Below are positions 46,598-55,286 of a DNA stretch of 64,000 nucleotides, in pieces. The DNA is taken from positions 82,194 to 146,193 of the forward strand of contig JADJLT010000004.1 of assembly GCA_016709965.1 (NCBI GenBank), read 5' to 3'. Both the position numbers and the translations under genes were made by a program. The notes below the pieces were generated by a model, which was not told where the DNA came from, did not search any database, and worked only from the letters and a program-made list of their open reading frames with translations. Position 1 is the stretch's first letter. Each line of letters begins with the position of its first letter. This DNA is from Betaproteobacteria bacterium (lineage in GTDB: Bacteria; Pseudomonadota; Gammaproteobacteria; Burkholderiales; Rhodocyclaceae).

Positions 46598-47006
46598 CGC
46601 ACCTTCATGGTTTTATATGCCTATGAATCATTAACCGTATGGCATAAGTCTGGCTCCAAGCGCTGGAACAACAACGCTGAGCGGAATGTTTCCGTTGCCC
46701 GCGTTTCGGACATGTGATGGCTATCCTCTCTAGACACGCTCTTGCCACGAATGTCCCTGTAGTCACTACTCAGCTAAGTAAAACTGAAAACAGATTAAAG
46801 GCATGTTGTTTTATCCGACGGGGACTTATCAACATTCCCTCTAACTTAGGGATGGCTACTTGAAGCGCCAGCCATTTATAAAATCCCGAACTAACTTATT
46901 TCCATAATATAGAGCGAAGCGAAAACGATATGTGCGCTCGCATACATACTGGCAATCGATTTTCGACTAGATTAAAAACCCGCCATCGACTATCAGGAGA
47001 AAGATC
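46598..47006. other. 409-base divergent intergenic region
   Basis: It lies between the Crp-PAS gene (minus) and the Lys-rich small gene (plus) and presumably holds both promoters. A loose TATGCC...GGCATA pair is at 46616-46646. No open frame with family features was found. Confidence 0.4.
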
Positions 47007-47135
47007 ATGGGCAAGGAAAGACATGGAACAAAGGAAGGCAAAAAGCAGGCGGTCTTGAGCCACAAGGAAAAGAAGGTGGCAAAACAAGTCAAGAAACAGG
47101 AAAAAACGGCTCCTCATCCGCTGATTACTCGCTGA
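47007..47135 (+). CDS. Lysine-rich 42-residue protein
   Basis: ATG follows CAGGAGAAAGATC. The product, MGKERHGTKEGKKQAVLSHK and onward to TAPHPLITR, is about a third lysine and is soluble. No domain is recognised. The strong RBS and isolated promoter region support it as a gene; composition suggests a nucleic-acid-binding or stress-related peptide. Confidence 0.55.
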   Translation: MGKERHGTKEGKKQAVLSHKEKKVAKQVKKQEKTAPHPLITR

Positions 47136-47175
47136 GTTTGTGCTTAGTACCATATTCGAGGTAGCACCACACTAC

Positions 47176-47544
47176 AGAGGTGGCTCCGCGATTCTGGACA
47201 CCGGGTTAAGCCGCTGTGGGAAGCAGAGGCTGGAATGCCTGTTGCGGAGCTTTGCCGCAAGCACGCCTTCTTGGAAGCGAGCTACTACCTCTGGCGCAGC
47301 AAGTTTGGCGGGATGAGCGTCTCGGATGCCAAGCGCCTGAAGGAACTGGAGTTGGAGAATTCTCGCCTCAAGCCCTTGCTCGCTATTTCGATTTCTACAA
47401 TCGCCGCCGTCCGCATTCGTCCCTTGACGGGCAAACCCCGGATACGGCTTACTTCAACCAGCCACTGCTTGCCACAGCGGCTTAACCCGCAGAGATATCA
47501 CTTAAGAAAACCGAATTTCTGTCCAACTGCGCGGGGCCGCCTCT
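47176..47544 (+). mobile_element. IS3-family remnant with nested inverted repeats (MITE-like)
   Basis: Terminal arms AGAGGTGGCTCCGCG (left) and its near complement (right) bound 369 bases. Inside are an OrfA piece (MPVAELCRKHAFLEASYYLW, then LKELELENSRLK) joined to the last 30 residues of an OrfB (FDFYNRRRPHSSLDGQTPDT, then AYFNQP) in another frame. A second inverted pair of about 30 bases (47204 and 47488, GGGTTAAGCCGCTGTGG) lies just inside. It cannot make transposase and would need another copy to move. Confidence 0.75.
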
Positions 47545-47550
47545 TTGTTG

Positions 47551-47574
47551 AAAAAAAACCGGGTTGCCCCGGTC
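47551..47574 (-). terminator. Intrinsic terminator of the PEP-CTERM gene
   Basis: On the minus strand ACCGGG-GCAA-CCCGGT is followed by eight T. It lies 36 bases after the stop of the 47610 gene, at the edge of the IS remnant. Confidence 0.8.
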
Positions 47575-47609
47575 TTCTAACTTTCATCTAAACCTGCTAT
47601 TTGACCGAA

Positions 47610-48473
47610 CTAAATTTGCTGACGCTTTGTCAGGCGGCGGGCAAGACCGATGAGTCCCATAACGGTCAAGGCTAATGTACCGGGTTCAGGAACATTGTTG
47701 CCTCCAGTGCAACCCGGCAAATTTGGATTGTTTACGCAAACATCATTTCCACCAGTAAATCCTGCGAGGAGGAATTGGCGGATGTTTTCAAATTGATCAC
47801 CATTGTAATTGGTCACTAATGAGGGCTGACTGTTAATGTCGCCGTAGATCACCAGGCGCCCAACCGGATCAACTAGAGCGTCAGGACCCCATGCGGCAGC
47901 AGTACAGGTTGTGCCGCCTGAAATAATGAAGCAGGCATTGCTAGTAATCCCACCCGTCGGCTCAACACGTCCCGGACCGTTGTGCTGCGCATCCTGTCCG
48001 CGAATGTCATTGGGTGAGGTGAGGATAGTGGTTGGGCTTGTCGAGAATGCATGGCCGAATATATCAGTTCCAAGGTTACCAATAAGAAGTCCATTGTCAC
48101 CAGTCAAGGTCCGCCCCACAACTTGCAAGCTGTCATTGTGCAAGTCGCAACAAGGACGTTCTGCCGTCAGAAATAGACCGCCGTTACCCTGAACATACCC
48201 AATCATTCTGGACTGAACATCGGATGACAGAGGATTGAAAATATCGCCCTCCCAAACAATGTCAGAGGAGAATATCGAGTTAAGTTGACTACTACTCAAT
48301 GTACTCCAATCTCCATATTGCGTAACGGTGTCTCCGTATGAATTAAATGCCGATGAAATGGTGGAAAGTTCCGAGCGGCTTCCAACAATTGAAACAGTAG
48401 CGGCGCTCGCCAGCCCAGGGGCTAATATGGCTGTAAGCGCGAGTCCAAATAGGTGTTGCTTTAATGTCTTCAT
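47610..48473 (-). CDS. Secreted PEP-CTERM protein
   Basis: 287 residues. Signal peptide (ending GLASA, about 24). The body resembles a class I glutamine-amidotransferase/Rossmann-like exported fold (GNGGLFLTAERPCCDLHND, GRLVIYGDINS), with six cysteines. The C-terminus carries the sorting signal NNVPEPGTLALTVMGLIGLA then RRLTKRQQ. PEP-CTERM proteins are cut and anchored by an exosortase and are linked to exopolysaccharide biofilms. Function unknown. RBS GGAGCAATCC. Confidence 0.85.
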   Translation of the reverse strand: MKTLKQHLFGLALTAILAPGLASAATVSIVGSRSELSTISSAFNSYGDTVTQYGDWSTLSSSQLNSIFSSDIVWEGDIFNPLSSDVQSRMIGYVQGNGGLFLTAERPCCDLHNDSLQVVGRTLTGDNGLLIGNLGTDIFGHAFSTSPTTILTSPNDIRGQDAQHNGPGRVEPTGGITSNACFIISGGTTCTAAAWGPDALVDPVGRLVIYGDINSQPSLVTNYNGDQFENIRQFLLAGFTGGNDVCVNNPNLPGCTGGNNVPEPGTLALTVMGLIGLARRLTKRQQI

Positions 48474-48826
48474 GGGGATTGCTCCTATTGTTAACTATGG
48501 TGGGTATCCATCATCGATCATGAATGAGGGTTCTGTTGGTACAAAGCAATAAGTGGGCCAAATTTATTTGTTTATAAAAAACATGCACTTAATATGGTTT
48601 TTTATTAATTCAAGTAAGTTCAGTTTCTTGGCTGTAAGAAATTTCGACACAGATTACGATGACTAACGTAAAAAGTGTATCGAGTTGAAAGTGCTACCCA
48701 TATATCCGCTGGGGGAGCCAGAAATTCCATCAAAATGCCCAACTAAATCGGTTGGGCTTTTTGTTTTTCTAGGTCACAGTATCTGAATCGCAGCTTTAAC
48801 TGACGCCGCTAGTTATTCGTGCTTAC
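48474..48826. other. 353-base AT-rich intergenic region
   Basis: It is the upstream region of the PEP-CTERM gene (minus) and of the serine protease (plus). It is AT-rich and contains the terminator hairpin at 48738-48763. No gene is seen. What the terminator ends is not apparent. Confidence 0.4.
48738..48763 (+). terminator. Orphan intrinsic terminator
   Basis: GCCCAAC-TAAATCG-GTTGGGC followed by TTTTTG and more T. No plus-strand gene precedes it within 1 kb, so it may end an unannotated small RNA from the AT-rich region or be an attenuator for the protease gene. Confidence 0.65.
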
Positions 48827-49672
48827 ATGCCCCTCAAAAACAACGTCAATATTCGTAGTCTCCTCGTCGGCTTGCTTTACGCTTTGTTTACGCAAGACAG
48901 CTTGGCGGCACAAGATGATGATTTGAAAAAAGTGGAGACGGGAACAGCACTGGCTGGCAGGTTGGCTGCTGTCGGGCAGGTATTTTCAGGTTCTGGTTCC
49001 ACGCTTTCGATGGCAAGCGGCTTTTTGGTCAGTCCGTGCCATGTGCTTACGGCTGGGCACGTGTTGGCGAAGGTAGGGGAGCACGTTCAAATTGGATCTG
49101 ATGTTCGATTTGTCTTGTCCAACGCGTATGCACGTTTAAGCGCGCCGGTGACTGGGATGGTTGTCGCTGCCAGTCAGAATTTCACGATGCAAGCCAATCC
49201 GGAAGGGTTCGATCAGCAACGTATCCCCAACGATTGGGCCTTAATAGAACTTGTCCATACAATTTCTGACGTTGAGCCGATCAAGCTGCTCTACCAAGGG
49301 GCCTCAAACTCGGCGGAGATTGTCTTCACGGTTGCCGGATACCCCATTGGACAACGCCGACAGGGGATTTATGCCCAGGAACGTTGTGCCAAATGGTCTA
49401 GTCTGCATGGTGGCATTGATCTCAAGAATATTTTGATTGCAGATTGTGCTGTGCGCGCCGGGATGTCTGGCGGGCCAATGCTGCTTGATGATGGTAACCA
49501 ACTGATCGCTGCAGGGATCATGGTCGAACGTTTTACCATTGGGCAGAAGATCATGACGATCGGGGTGCCGGTGTCCGCGTTTGCCGATCAAATTAGTGAG
49601 GTCATGCGGGATAGCGATGTATGTGCCGTTGGCTCCCCATTCGTTTGGCCTGCTACGTTACGCACTGATTGA
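48827..49672 (+). CDS. Secreted trypsin-like serine protease
   Basis: 281 residues. Signal peptide cleaved near DSLAAQ. The catalytic triad is visible: His in VLTAGHVL (about residue 77), Asp in IPNDWALIEL (about 135) and Ser in RAGMSGGPMLLDDG (about 215). This is the S1 chymotrypsin fold, without PDZ domains. Five cysteines remain in the mature part. Probably periplasmic or secreted. RBS is weak. Confidence 0.87.
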   Translation: MPLKNNVNIRSLLVGLLYALFTQDSLAAQDDDLKKVETGTALAGRLAAVGQVFSGSGSTLSMASGFLVSPCHVLTAGHVLAKVGEHVQIGSDVRFVLSNAYARLSAPVTGMVVAASQNFTMQANPEGFDQQRIPNDWALIELVHTISDVEPIKLLYQGASNSAEIVFTVAGYPIGQRRQGIYAQERCAKWSSLHGGIDLKNILIADCAVRAGMSGGPMLLDDGNQLIAAGIMVERFTIGQKIMTIGVPVSAFADQISEVMRDSDVCAVGSPFVWPATLRTD

Positions 49673-49956
49673 GACGCATAAAGCGGCCAAATATATTTTG
49701 TTTTCTGGATTTTTGGCGGTGGAGCGCTTGGTCAAAGCGTCAATGCCATTTACGGCTGATCTGAAAAGCTACTATTCACGCCAGCATCGCTGATCAGGTA
49801 GGTTTTGGCGAATTTTTCAGACAGGAAAATTTGCCAGTCCGCCAGAGCCTCCTTCAGCAAGGTAGTGCTCCCTTCATCGCTGTCAGGATGTGCGAAGCGA
49901 ATTCCACGAGGAAGGAGCGCGATCCGTGGATTGCTGTACGGGTGATCTTTCGCCGG

Positions 49957-50130
49957 CTATTTTGTGTCCTTTTGAGGGCGAAGTTTCCCGAAAGCGCTCA
50001 AATAATGCTGATCGCATTGTTGGCAGGCGTACAGCTTTGAACCCGGTATCGCCCGCATCCAGCTTTTTCTCGGAATCCGGGACATAGCCTCGTTACAGTT
50101 GGGGCAAAGCGTTTTGGTATAGAAATACAT
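49957..50130 (-). CDS. Small zinc-ribbon protein (CPNCN...CxxC)
   Basis: 57 residues: MYFYTKTLCPNCNEAMSRIP, a basic middle and ACQQCDQHYLSAFGKL. Two CxxC pairs spaced about 30 residues apart make a zinc ribbon. It shares CPxCN and RIPR with the protein at 4163-4381. RBS is poor, and function unknown. Confidence 0.55.
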   Translation of the reverse strand: MYFYTKTLCPNCNEAMSRIPRKSWMRAIPGSKLYACQQCDQHYLSAFGKLRPQKDTK

Positions 50131-50323
50131 CGCTAATTTTCTGCCTAAGCTTATTTTCCCTGATAAAGACTCAGCGGTTAGACCAGCTTAGCGAAATTCG
50201 TGAATGGCCACTGTTGTTGCTTGGCGACAGCTTTGTATCAAATTGCAAATGCAGCACCCATGTTGGGGCTGGGATGAAATGGGGATGAGTATTGCCCTGA
50301 TAGTCCGGCGATATCTCAGACAA

Positions 50324-50360
50324 GATTTCAATTTTGGGCGATATTTCCGGTTGACCGTGG
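50324..50360 (+). repeat. Dispersed repeat, copy 3
   Basis: GATTTCAATTTTGGGCG then ATATTTCCGGTTGACCGTGG. Intergenic between two minus-strand small cysteine-rich genes. Confidence 0.65.
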
Positions 50361-50402
50361 GAGTGCCACAAACGCGCAACCGGGAAACATGCGCGGTGGG
50401 AT

Positions 50403-50618
50403 TTATGGGGTCGTCAGCGTTAATTCTGGCCAGATTCGCCAGTGCCCGCAGGCCGAGCGGGCGCGGCGTTCTGAATTGTCCCAGCCGCCGCCCAGGCAGA
50501 GGCCTTCTGATGTTTCGGATTCGATAATGACGGTTCCCGGCTCGCTGCCGGGTTGGCGCCAACCACTCCAGTGCTCACAACTGGCGCACCGTTTGCGGTC
50601 GACGGTTTGGCTTAGCAA
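50403..50618 (-). CDS. Small cysteine-rich protein coupled to rhodanese
   Basis: 71 residues starting from a TTG that overlaps the rhodanese stop (TTGCTAAGC). CASCEHW near the start and GLCLGGGWDNSERRARSACG towards the end give four cysteines and several Trp. The pattern C..C..W ... C.GG.WD ... AC.HW looks conserved in proteobacterial small proteins, from memory. Possibly metal-binding; function unknown. Confidence 0.5.
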   Translation of the reverse strand: MLSQTVDRKRCASCEHWSGWRQPGSEPGTVIIESETSEGLCLGGGWDNSERRARSACGHWRIWPELTLTTP

Positions 50619-51052
50619 GTTTTGGTGGCCTTGCAGGAGGCGATGGTTGGCGTCGCCGGGACGACTGCGCCGCCGGCGCCGATCCAGCCCTTGATGCCGC
50701 TCTTGACGTTGTAAACCGTGGTGTAACCGCCCTGTTGCGAGAGGAACTGGCTGACGGCCTTGGTCCGGTTGCCGCTGCGGCAGATGACGATGACCGGTTC
50801 GTTCGGCTTGGCGATAGGTTTGACCTTTTCCAGCCAACCGACAGGATCGGCGCGGCCTTTTTCGTCGAAGAAGGTGAGCAGCCTGCTGCCACTGACGATG
50901 CCGGTTTCTTCCCATTCCGATTGCAGGCGGATGTCGATGACTGGGACGCCACTTTTATTCAGTTTTTCGAGCTGGGCGTTGTCGATGTCGATGACTTCGG
51001 CGTGGGCAAAGCCGGTGACGGCGAACAGGCAGGCTAGAAGCAGTTGGCGCAT
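50612..51052 (-). CDS. Periplasmic rhodanese-domain protein
   Basis: 146 residues from the ATG at 51052. Signal peptide MRQLLLACLFAVTGFAHA, then one rhodanese domain (VPVIDIRLQSEWEETGIVSG) with the active-site loop VIVICRSGNRTKAV, where Cys carries sulfur. A disulfide-capable tail SCKATKTC follows. Probably a periplasmic sulfur carrier or redox protein; substrate unknown. An in-frame ATG 15 bases upstream gives a longer, less likely signal. Confidence 0.85.
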   Translation of the reverse strand: MRQLLLACLFAVTGFAHAEVIDIDNAQLEKLNKSGVPVIDIRLQSEWEETGIVSGSRLLTFFDEKGRADPVGWLEKVKPIAKPNEPVIVICRSGNRTKAVSQFLSQQGGYTTVYNVKSGIKGWIGAGGAVVPATPTIASCKATKTC

Positions 51053-51094
51053 GGCAATCTCGTTCATAAGAAAAGGCTGATTATATCGGGCAAC

Positions 51095-51625
51095 TTACTG
51101 TTTCTGCTGGCGCTTCATCATTTCACGTACCTGCGGATCGTTCATCATTTCCTGCATGTTGAATTTCTGCTTTCCGGGCATGATCACGTCGCCCGGTTTC
51201 TGGCCAGCCTTGCAGGGGCCGAGCCAGCGGGCTTCCTGAACCATCTTCATTTCTTTCATGCCATGCTGTGGCGGATCGTAGCGGATCACCATGTCGTTAC
51301 GGTAGGCAGAGTCGAAATCGCCGGTGATGACTGAATCGCTGGTGCTAGTCACGCCTTCATGCTTGCAGACCGCATGGATGGTCACCTTGCCGACGCCGCG
51401 ACTGATATCCATGACCGGGCAATTGACCTTTTCCTTGGTGCGTTCCTGCATCACGTTATCGCTGGCCTGATCGACGCACATCTGCATCGGCCCTTGCGGG
51501 GGAATGCCTGCCATCTGGGTTTTCATTTCCCACAGGCCGGATTTACGGCGAGGGGCGTCTGCGGCATCGGCCTGAGCGGCGAAGATGCTGGCGAGCAACA
51601 GGGGAAGGATACGCAGTGGGCTCAT
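51095..51625 (-). CDS. DUF3617 secreted protein
   Basis: 176 residues. Signal peptide ends near AQADAAD. RKSGLWEMKTQMAG and PMQMCVDQASDNVM, then CPVMDISRGVGKVTIHAVCK are typical of DUF3617 (GLWE motif, paired cysteines). A Met-rich tail ends in MMKRQQKQ. Function unknown. Start at 51625 is preceded by CCGGAG. Confidence 0.87.
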   Translation of the reverse strand: MSPLRILPLLLASIFAAQADAADAPRRKSGLWEMKTQMAGIPPQGPMQMCVDQASDNVMQERTKEKVNCPVMDISRGVGKVTIHAVCKHEGVTSTSDSVITGDFDSAYRNDMVIRYDPPQHGMKEMKMVQEARWLGPCKAGQKPGDVIMPGKQKFNMQEMMNDPQVREMMKRQQKQ

Positions 51626-51715
51626 GACGGAATCTCCGGAAGATTGGCTAGTGATAATCGTAGTCTGCTTTGGAGAATGCGTCATGGGATAATCCGCGCT
51701 TTTACGGGAACCGGC

Positions 51716-52270
51716 ATGGCGCTCAAATCCACCATCTTCAAGGCCGAACTACAACTCGCCGACCTTGATCGATCGCATTTTGGCGACTACACGCTGACCA
51801 TTGCCCGTCACCCCTCGGAAACCGACGAGCGAATGATGGTTCGCCTACTGGCTTTTGCGCTGAATGCGTCGGAAACCTTGACCTTCGGGCGCGGCCTGTC
51901 GGCAACGGAGGATGAAGCCGACCTGCAGGAGCTCGATCCGACCGGCAGTATCGAGCGCTGGGTTGATGTCGGTCTGCCGGATGAAAAAGCCATTCGCCGC
52001 GCCTGTAACCGCTCGCGGCACGTGATGGTGCTGAGTTACGGTGGCCGGACCGCTGAAATGTGGTGGCAACAGACGCAGGGCAAGGTCTCGGGGCAAAAGA
52101 ATCTGCGCGTGCTTTCGGTGAGCGTGGAGGAGGGCAAGGCGCTAGCTTCGCTGGCGGCACGCGGCATGCGCCTGCAATGCACGATTCAGGATGGTCTGAT
52201 TTGGTTGGGTGGCGAAGACGGCCATGTTGAACTGGCGCCAAGAATTCTGTTTTCTAGCGATTCGGCATAG
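51716..52270 (+). CDS. yaeQ: YaeQ family protein
   Basis: 184 residues: MALKSTIFKAELQLADLDRS, HPSETDERMMVRLLAFAL and VDVGLPDEKAIRRACNRSRH, then WWQQTQGKV. These match YaeQ throughout. The fold is PD-(D/E)XK nuclease-like, although catalysis has not been shown; it was named as a high-copy suppressor of rfaH. It is monocistronic between divergent and convergent neighbours. Confidence 0.93.
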   Translation: MALKSTIFKAELQLADLDRSHFGDYTLTIARHPSETDERMMVRLLAFALNASETLTFGRGLSATEDEADLQELDPTGSIERWVDVGLPDEKAIRRACNRSRHVMVLSYGGRTAEMWWQQTQGKVSGQKNLRVLSVSVEEGKALASLAARGMRLQCTIQDGLIWLGGEDGHVELAPRILFSSDSA

Positions 52271-52325
52271 TAGAATCGCGAGATGTTTCACTGTTTTCGA
52301 TTGAATTCTTTACCAAGGGGTGACT

Positions 52326-52799
52326 ATGGCTGCAAATGATGAAGACGAATCCACAGCGGTAATCGTGGGGGTATTGGCCGGTATCGTGCTGGCCGTCGTA
52401 GCAGTAGTTTATGGCGCCAGCGCCGGCAAGAACGTCAAGCCAGCCGCCACGCATGTGGTTGAGCAGGCCGAGATCGCGCCGGTGGGCGACGCCTTGGCCA
52501 AGATCTACTTTGCGGTTGGTGCAGCAACGCTGGATGAGGCTGACAAGGGTGTCGTCGCCAAGACAATGGAAGCGCTGGCCACCAACTCGAACGCTATCGT
52601 GCTGCTTTCCGGGTTTCACGATCAATCGGGTGATCCTGCCCATAATGCCGAATTGGCCAAGCAGCGTGCCCTGTCGGTGCGCGATGCGCTGGTAGCCGGT
52701 GGTGTGGCGATGGAGCGCGTCAAGATGCGCAAGCCGGAATCAACGGTGGGTACGGGTAGTGCAGAAGAAGGACGCCGCGTCGAGATTCGCGTTCAGTAA
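52326..52799 (+). CDS. Membrane-anchored OmpA-family protein
   Basis: 157 residues. One N-terminal helix (AVIVGVLAGIVLAVVAVVYG), a short linker, and an OmpA C-terminal-like peptidoglycan-binding domain: IYFAVGAATLDEADKGVV, LLSGFHDQSGDPAHNAELAK and a GRRVEIRVQ end. The anchor puts the domain in the periplasm. RBS AAGGGG. A terminator follows at 52896. Confidence 0.85.
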   Translation: MAANDEDESTAVIVGVLAGIVLAVVAVVYGASAGKNVKPAATHVVEQAEIAPVGDALAKIYFAVGAATLDEADKGVVAKTMEALATNSNAIVLLSGFHDQSGDPAHNAELAKQRALSVRDALVAGGVAMERVKMRKPESTVGTGSAEEGRRVEIRVQ

Positions 52800-52815
52800 T
52801 TCTTGAGTGGTTTAG

Positions 52816-52845
52816 AAAAAGGCGAACCGCGGTCAAGCCGGTAAC
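52816..52845. repeat. Island boundary repeat, left copy
   Basis: AAAAAGGCGAACCGCGGTCA then AGCCGGTAAC. The same 30 bases occur inverted at 57982-58013 with one extra base. It has the shape of an outward-facing terminator (palindromic GAACCGCGGT, T-run leaving the island). Confidence 0.7.
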
Positions 52846-52895
52846 CAATAGTGTTTAAATTCTCGCTAACCTAGAAAAATCAACATTTTAGCCAC

Positions 52896-52928
52896 CGAAG
52901 GGAACCCAAGCGGTTCCCTTCGCTTTTT
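52896..52928 (+). terminator. Intrinsic terminator of the OmpA-like gene
   Basis: CGAAGGGAACC-CAAGC-GGTTCCCTTCG followed by CTTTTT: an 11-base perfect stem, 97 bases after the stop. Confidence 0.85.
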
Positions 52929-53038
52929 GGCGACACTGCCGTCCGCTCTCGTCCCGCCATCGCATCATATCTTTCGATGCCAATCGACTGTTTTAGGGTT
53001 CGCGCTTAAACTACCGCATCGATAGAGGGAGATGCAAC

Positions 53039-54187
53039 ATGGCGTTGGGGCAGGACATCGAAGACATTAGGGTTGGAATCAAGGCAGGCCGCTTTTCCAA
53101 CGAGGCTTCCGTATCGCAGGGCATCGTGATGCGGATTCTCCACTCTCTCGGCTGGCCGACCTACGATACCCGCGTCGTGTGTCCCGAGTATTCGCTGGCA
53201 GGCCGCCGCGTCGATTTCGCCCTGTGCCATCCAGCGGGCAAGCCCATCGCCTTCATCGAGGTCAAGCAGATAGGCCAGAGCGACGGGGCAGAGCGACAGC
53301 TATTCGAATATGCATTTCATGCTGGCGTGCCGATGGCGATACTGACTGACGGGCAGGAGTGGAATTTCTTCCTTCCTGCCGAGCAGGGCGACTATGGCGA
53401 GCGGCGGGTGTATAAGCTGGACATCGTCGAGCGGGCCGTAGAGGAATGCACCGCCCGCCTCGAACGTTATTTGCGCCATGACGCCATCGCTTCTGGAGCG
53501 GCAATCGGCGCCGCCCGCGAAGATTATCGGAATGTCTCCAAGGAGCGCCAAATCCGTTCAACCCCTGCCTGTCGCTTGGGAGCGGCTGGTCGAGGAGGAG
53601 GATGAGATGCTTTTGGAGATCATCGCCGACAAGGGGAGAACCTTTGCGGCTTCAAGCCCGATCCCGATAGCGTCGCGCTGTTCCTCAAAGCCAAGACCAA
53701 GGGCGCCGTCGCTCTCGATACCATCCCGCCGCGTCTCGCTCCCGCTCGCCAAGCGGTATCGCCTATCGCTGTCCAACCAGCCTCGCTCCTGTCCATATTC
53801 CTGCGGCGTCTCCGCAGCTGCGGCAAGGCGCGCCGCCTTCCCCGCATCCATCGGCTTCACTCTGGATGGACGTCATCATTCGGGCGCAACGCCTGCGATG
53901 TGATGATCAAGGTGTTCGAGGCCTTGGCAGAGAAGGATAGCTCCTTCCCTGAACGCTTCGCCGCCCTGCCCAAGCACGGTCGAACCCGCCGTTACCTATC
54001 CCGCACCGCCGAAGAGCTCTATCCAGGGCGTCCCGATTTGGGCCGAGAGCATCTGACGAAGCTGAACGCTGGCTGGTGGGTTAGCACGAACCATAGCCGC
54101 GCGACCATTGGACGCATCATCGAGATGGCCTGCAATGTGGTCGGGCTTCAGTTCGGCTCTGACCTATCCGCCAATCTTGGAGATTGA
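53039..54187 (+). pseudogene. Restriction-type nuclease (HSDR_N-like), multiply frameshifted
   Basis: The first 150 residues form a type I restriction R-subunit N-domain: SVSQGIVMRILHSLGWPTYD, then PD-(D/E)XK signature RRVDFALCHP...FIEVKQIG and LTDGQEW. Downstream the conserved pieces AWERLVEEEDEMLLEIIADK, ENLCGFKPDPDSVALFL, then RNACDVMIKVFEALAEKDSS and ATIGRIIEMACNVVGL appear in three changing frames. At least three indels lie near 53550, 53632 and 53880. The intact protein would be about 380 residues, a stand-alone nuclease-like protein rather than a full HsdR (no helicase). Pseudogene or sequence errors. Confidence 0.75.
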
Positions 54188-54304
54188 CACTTGATTACAA
54201 GGGAAATGCAACCCGCGCAACTGAGGTAGATTTGCCATGAGATTTCCAGATAGCTTGTGCCAGCTAAGCACTATAAACATTGATCTCGTCAAGATATATG
54301 TAAA

Positions 54305-54676
54305 TCATCGAGAATCAACATTTAAGCGTATGTCGTCGTTTTTATCGGTTTTCAAGCAAGCCGATTTATTGGTTTTCTGTGGCGGTTTCTTTGATGCCAA
54401 TCCAGAAGACGGTTTCTGCTCGTAATCAACAATCGTGTTTTGGCTTACATTTATTTCGCATTCGCCAATTTTTTGCGGTCTTGAATCAGCTGTCCCGCTT
54501 CCATGTTTTAAACCTGTCTCTGTCGGCTTGATCATTGAATAAAAATCGCGATCTTTTATCAAGATAGCGCCAATAAGAATTCCAATGATCAACACCCCAA
54601 CGAACATTATGGCACCGTAGTTGTTCAGACTGCCATAGGTGCCGTCCCGATTATCACTTCCACTGTTTTCTCTCAA
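54305..54676 (-). CDS. Single-helix membrane protein of island operon
   Basis: 123 residues with a TTG start that overlaps the previous stop (TTGA). A short Gly/Asn N-terminus, one helix (GAIMFVGVLIIGILIGAILI) and a polar, Lys/Ser/Thr-rich C-terminal 80 residues with two cysteines. No family recognised. The local DNA is clearly more AT-rich than the flanks. Confidence 0.5.
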   Translation of the reverse strand: MRENSGSDNRDGTYGSLNNYGAIMFVGVLIIGILIGAILIKDRDFYSMIKPTETGLKHGSGTADSRPQKIGECEINVSQNTIVDYEQKPSSGLASKKPPQKTNKSACLKTDKNDDIRLNVDSR

Positions 54677-54918
54677 AGGCGTTGACCATTCGTTTGCGGA
54701 AATAAGTATCTGACAATTGCAATAATAGCGACGCCTGCCTGCGCAACCGTTCCTGCTATAAGTGCGATAATCACTTTTTCCGTAATTACCCTTGCTTCCG
54801 CGCTCTCATATTCCTTGAAAATTAGAATCACATCAAAAAGCGACAACAATGTTATAAGGAAAATAACCCATAGGTTTAGGCGAGAGAAAATCAGCTTCAC
54901 CTCTCTTAGCAATCTCAA
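54673..54918 (-). CDS. Two-helix membrane protein of island operon
   Basis: 81 residues from a TTG: MRLLREVKLIFSRLNLWVIF, a helix LITLLSLFDVILIF, then a second helix KVIIALIAGTVAQAGVAIIA and a basic end. It overlaps the upstream frame by 86 bases, far more than normal, so the two may be one gene split by a single indel. Family not recognised. Confidence 0.5.
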   Translation of the reverse strand: MRLLREVKLIFSRLNLWVIFLITLLSLFDVILIFKEYESAEARVITEKVIIALIAGTVAQAGVAIIAIVRYLFPQTNGQRL

Positions 54919-55081
54919 GCCTGAGACCGCTATCTGCTCTCATCCCATCAGCCGCAGCATTCAGCATATTGGCTTTTGCTTCGGAAACAATCGATTTTCT
55001 AGTTGGAAATGGGGATATCGACTGCTCGAGGCTATCGAGACCCCCACCATTTTCCGGAATGCCATCATCCTTATTAGGCAT
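54833..55081 (-). CDS. Soluble N-part or separate small protein of island operon
   Basis: 82 residues, start ATG overlapping the preceding stop by 8 bases. Hydrophilic N-terminus (MPNKDDGIPENGGGLDSLEQ) then a helix (VSEAKANMLNAAADGMRADS). After about residue 55 it overlaps the two-helix frame. If joined by a one-base indel the product would be about 136 residues: cytoplasmic N-terminus plus two helices. Family not recognised. Confidence 0.4.
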   Translation of the reverse strand: MPNKDDGIPENGGGLDSLEQSISPFPTRKSIVSEAKANMLNAAADGMRADSGLRLEIAKRGEADFLSPKPMGYFPYNIVVAF

Positions 55082-55286
55082 TTATTTTCTCAAATGCTCT
55101 TATTGGTATATGCTTGTTTTCATGTTGGCGATCATTAACGATAATTGTGCCGTCGGTTTGCCTGTATCGCTCAAGGTATTCGAATAAAAATATGGATTTC
55201 TCAAGTGCGTCTCGCACATCCACAGCGTAACCCTTGTTAACCAGATCACGAAGTATGTCTGTGTCGATCTCAAATATTTCTTTCAT
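55074..55286 (-). CDS. Small regulator-like first gene of island operon
   Basis: 70 residues. An ATG 6 bases after AAAAAGGAG was chosen over the one immediately adjoining it. MKEIFEIDTDILRDLVNKGY, VRDALEKSIFLFEYLERY and GTIIVND suggest two helices plus a strand, like small antitoxin or DNA-binding proteins, but no family is certain. Leads the four-frame overlapping operon. Confidence 0.5.
   Translation of the reverse strand: MKEIFEIDTDILRDLVNKGYAVDVRDALEKSIFLFEYLERYRQTDGTIIVNDRQHENKHIPIRAFEKINA

Noticed and set aside
49581..49793. Plus-strand 70-codon frame overlapping the protease 3' end
   Set aside because: No RBS, no motif; partly out-of-frame protease sequence.
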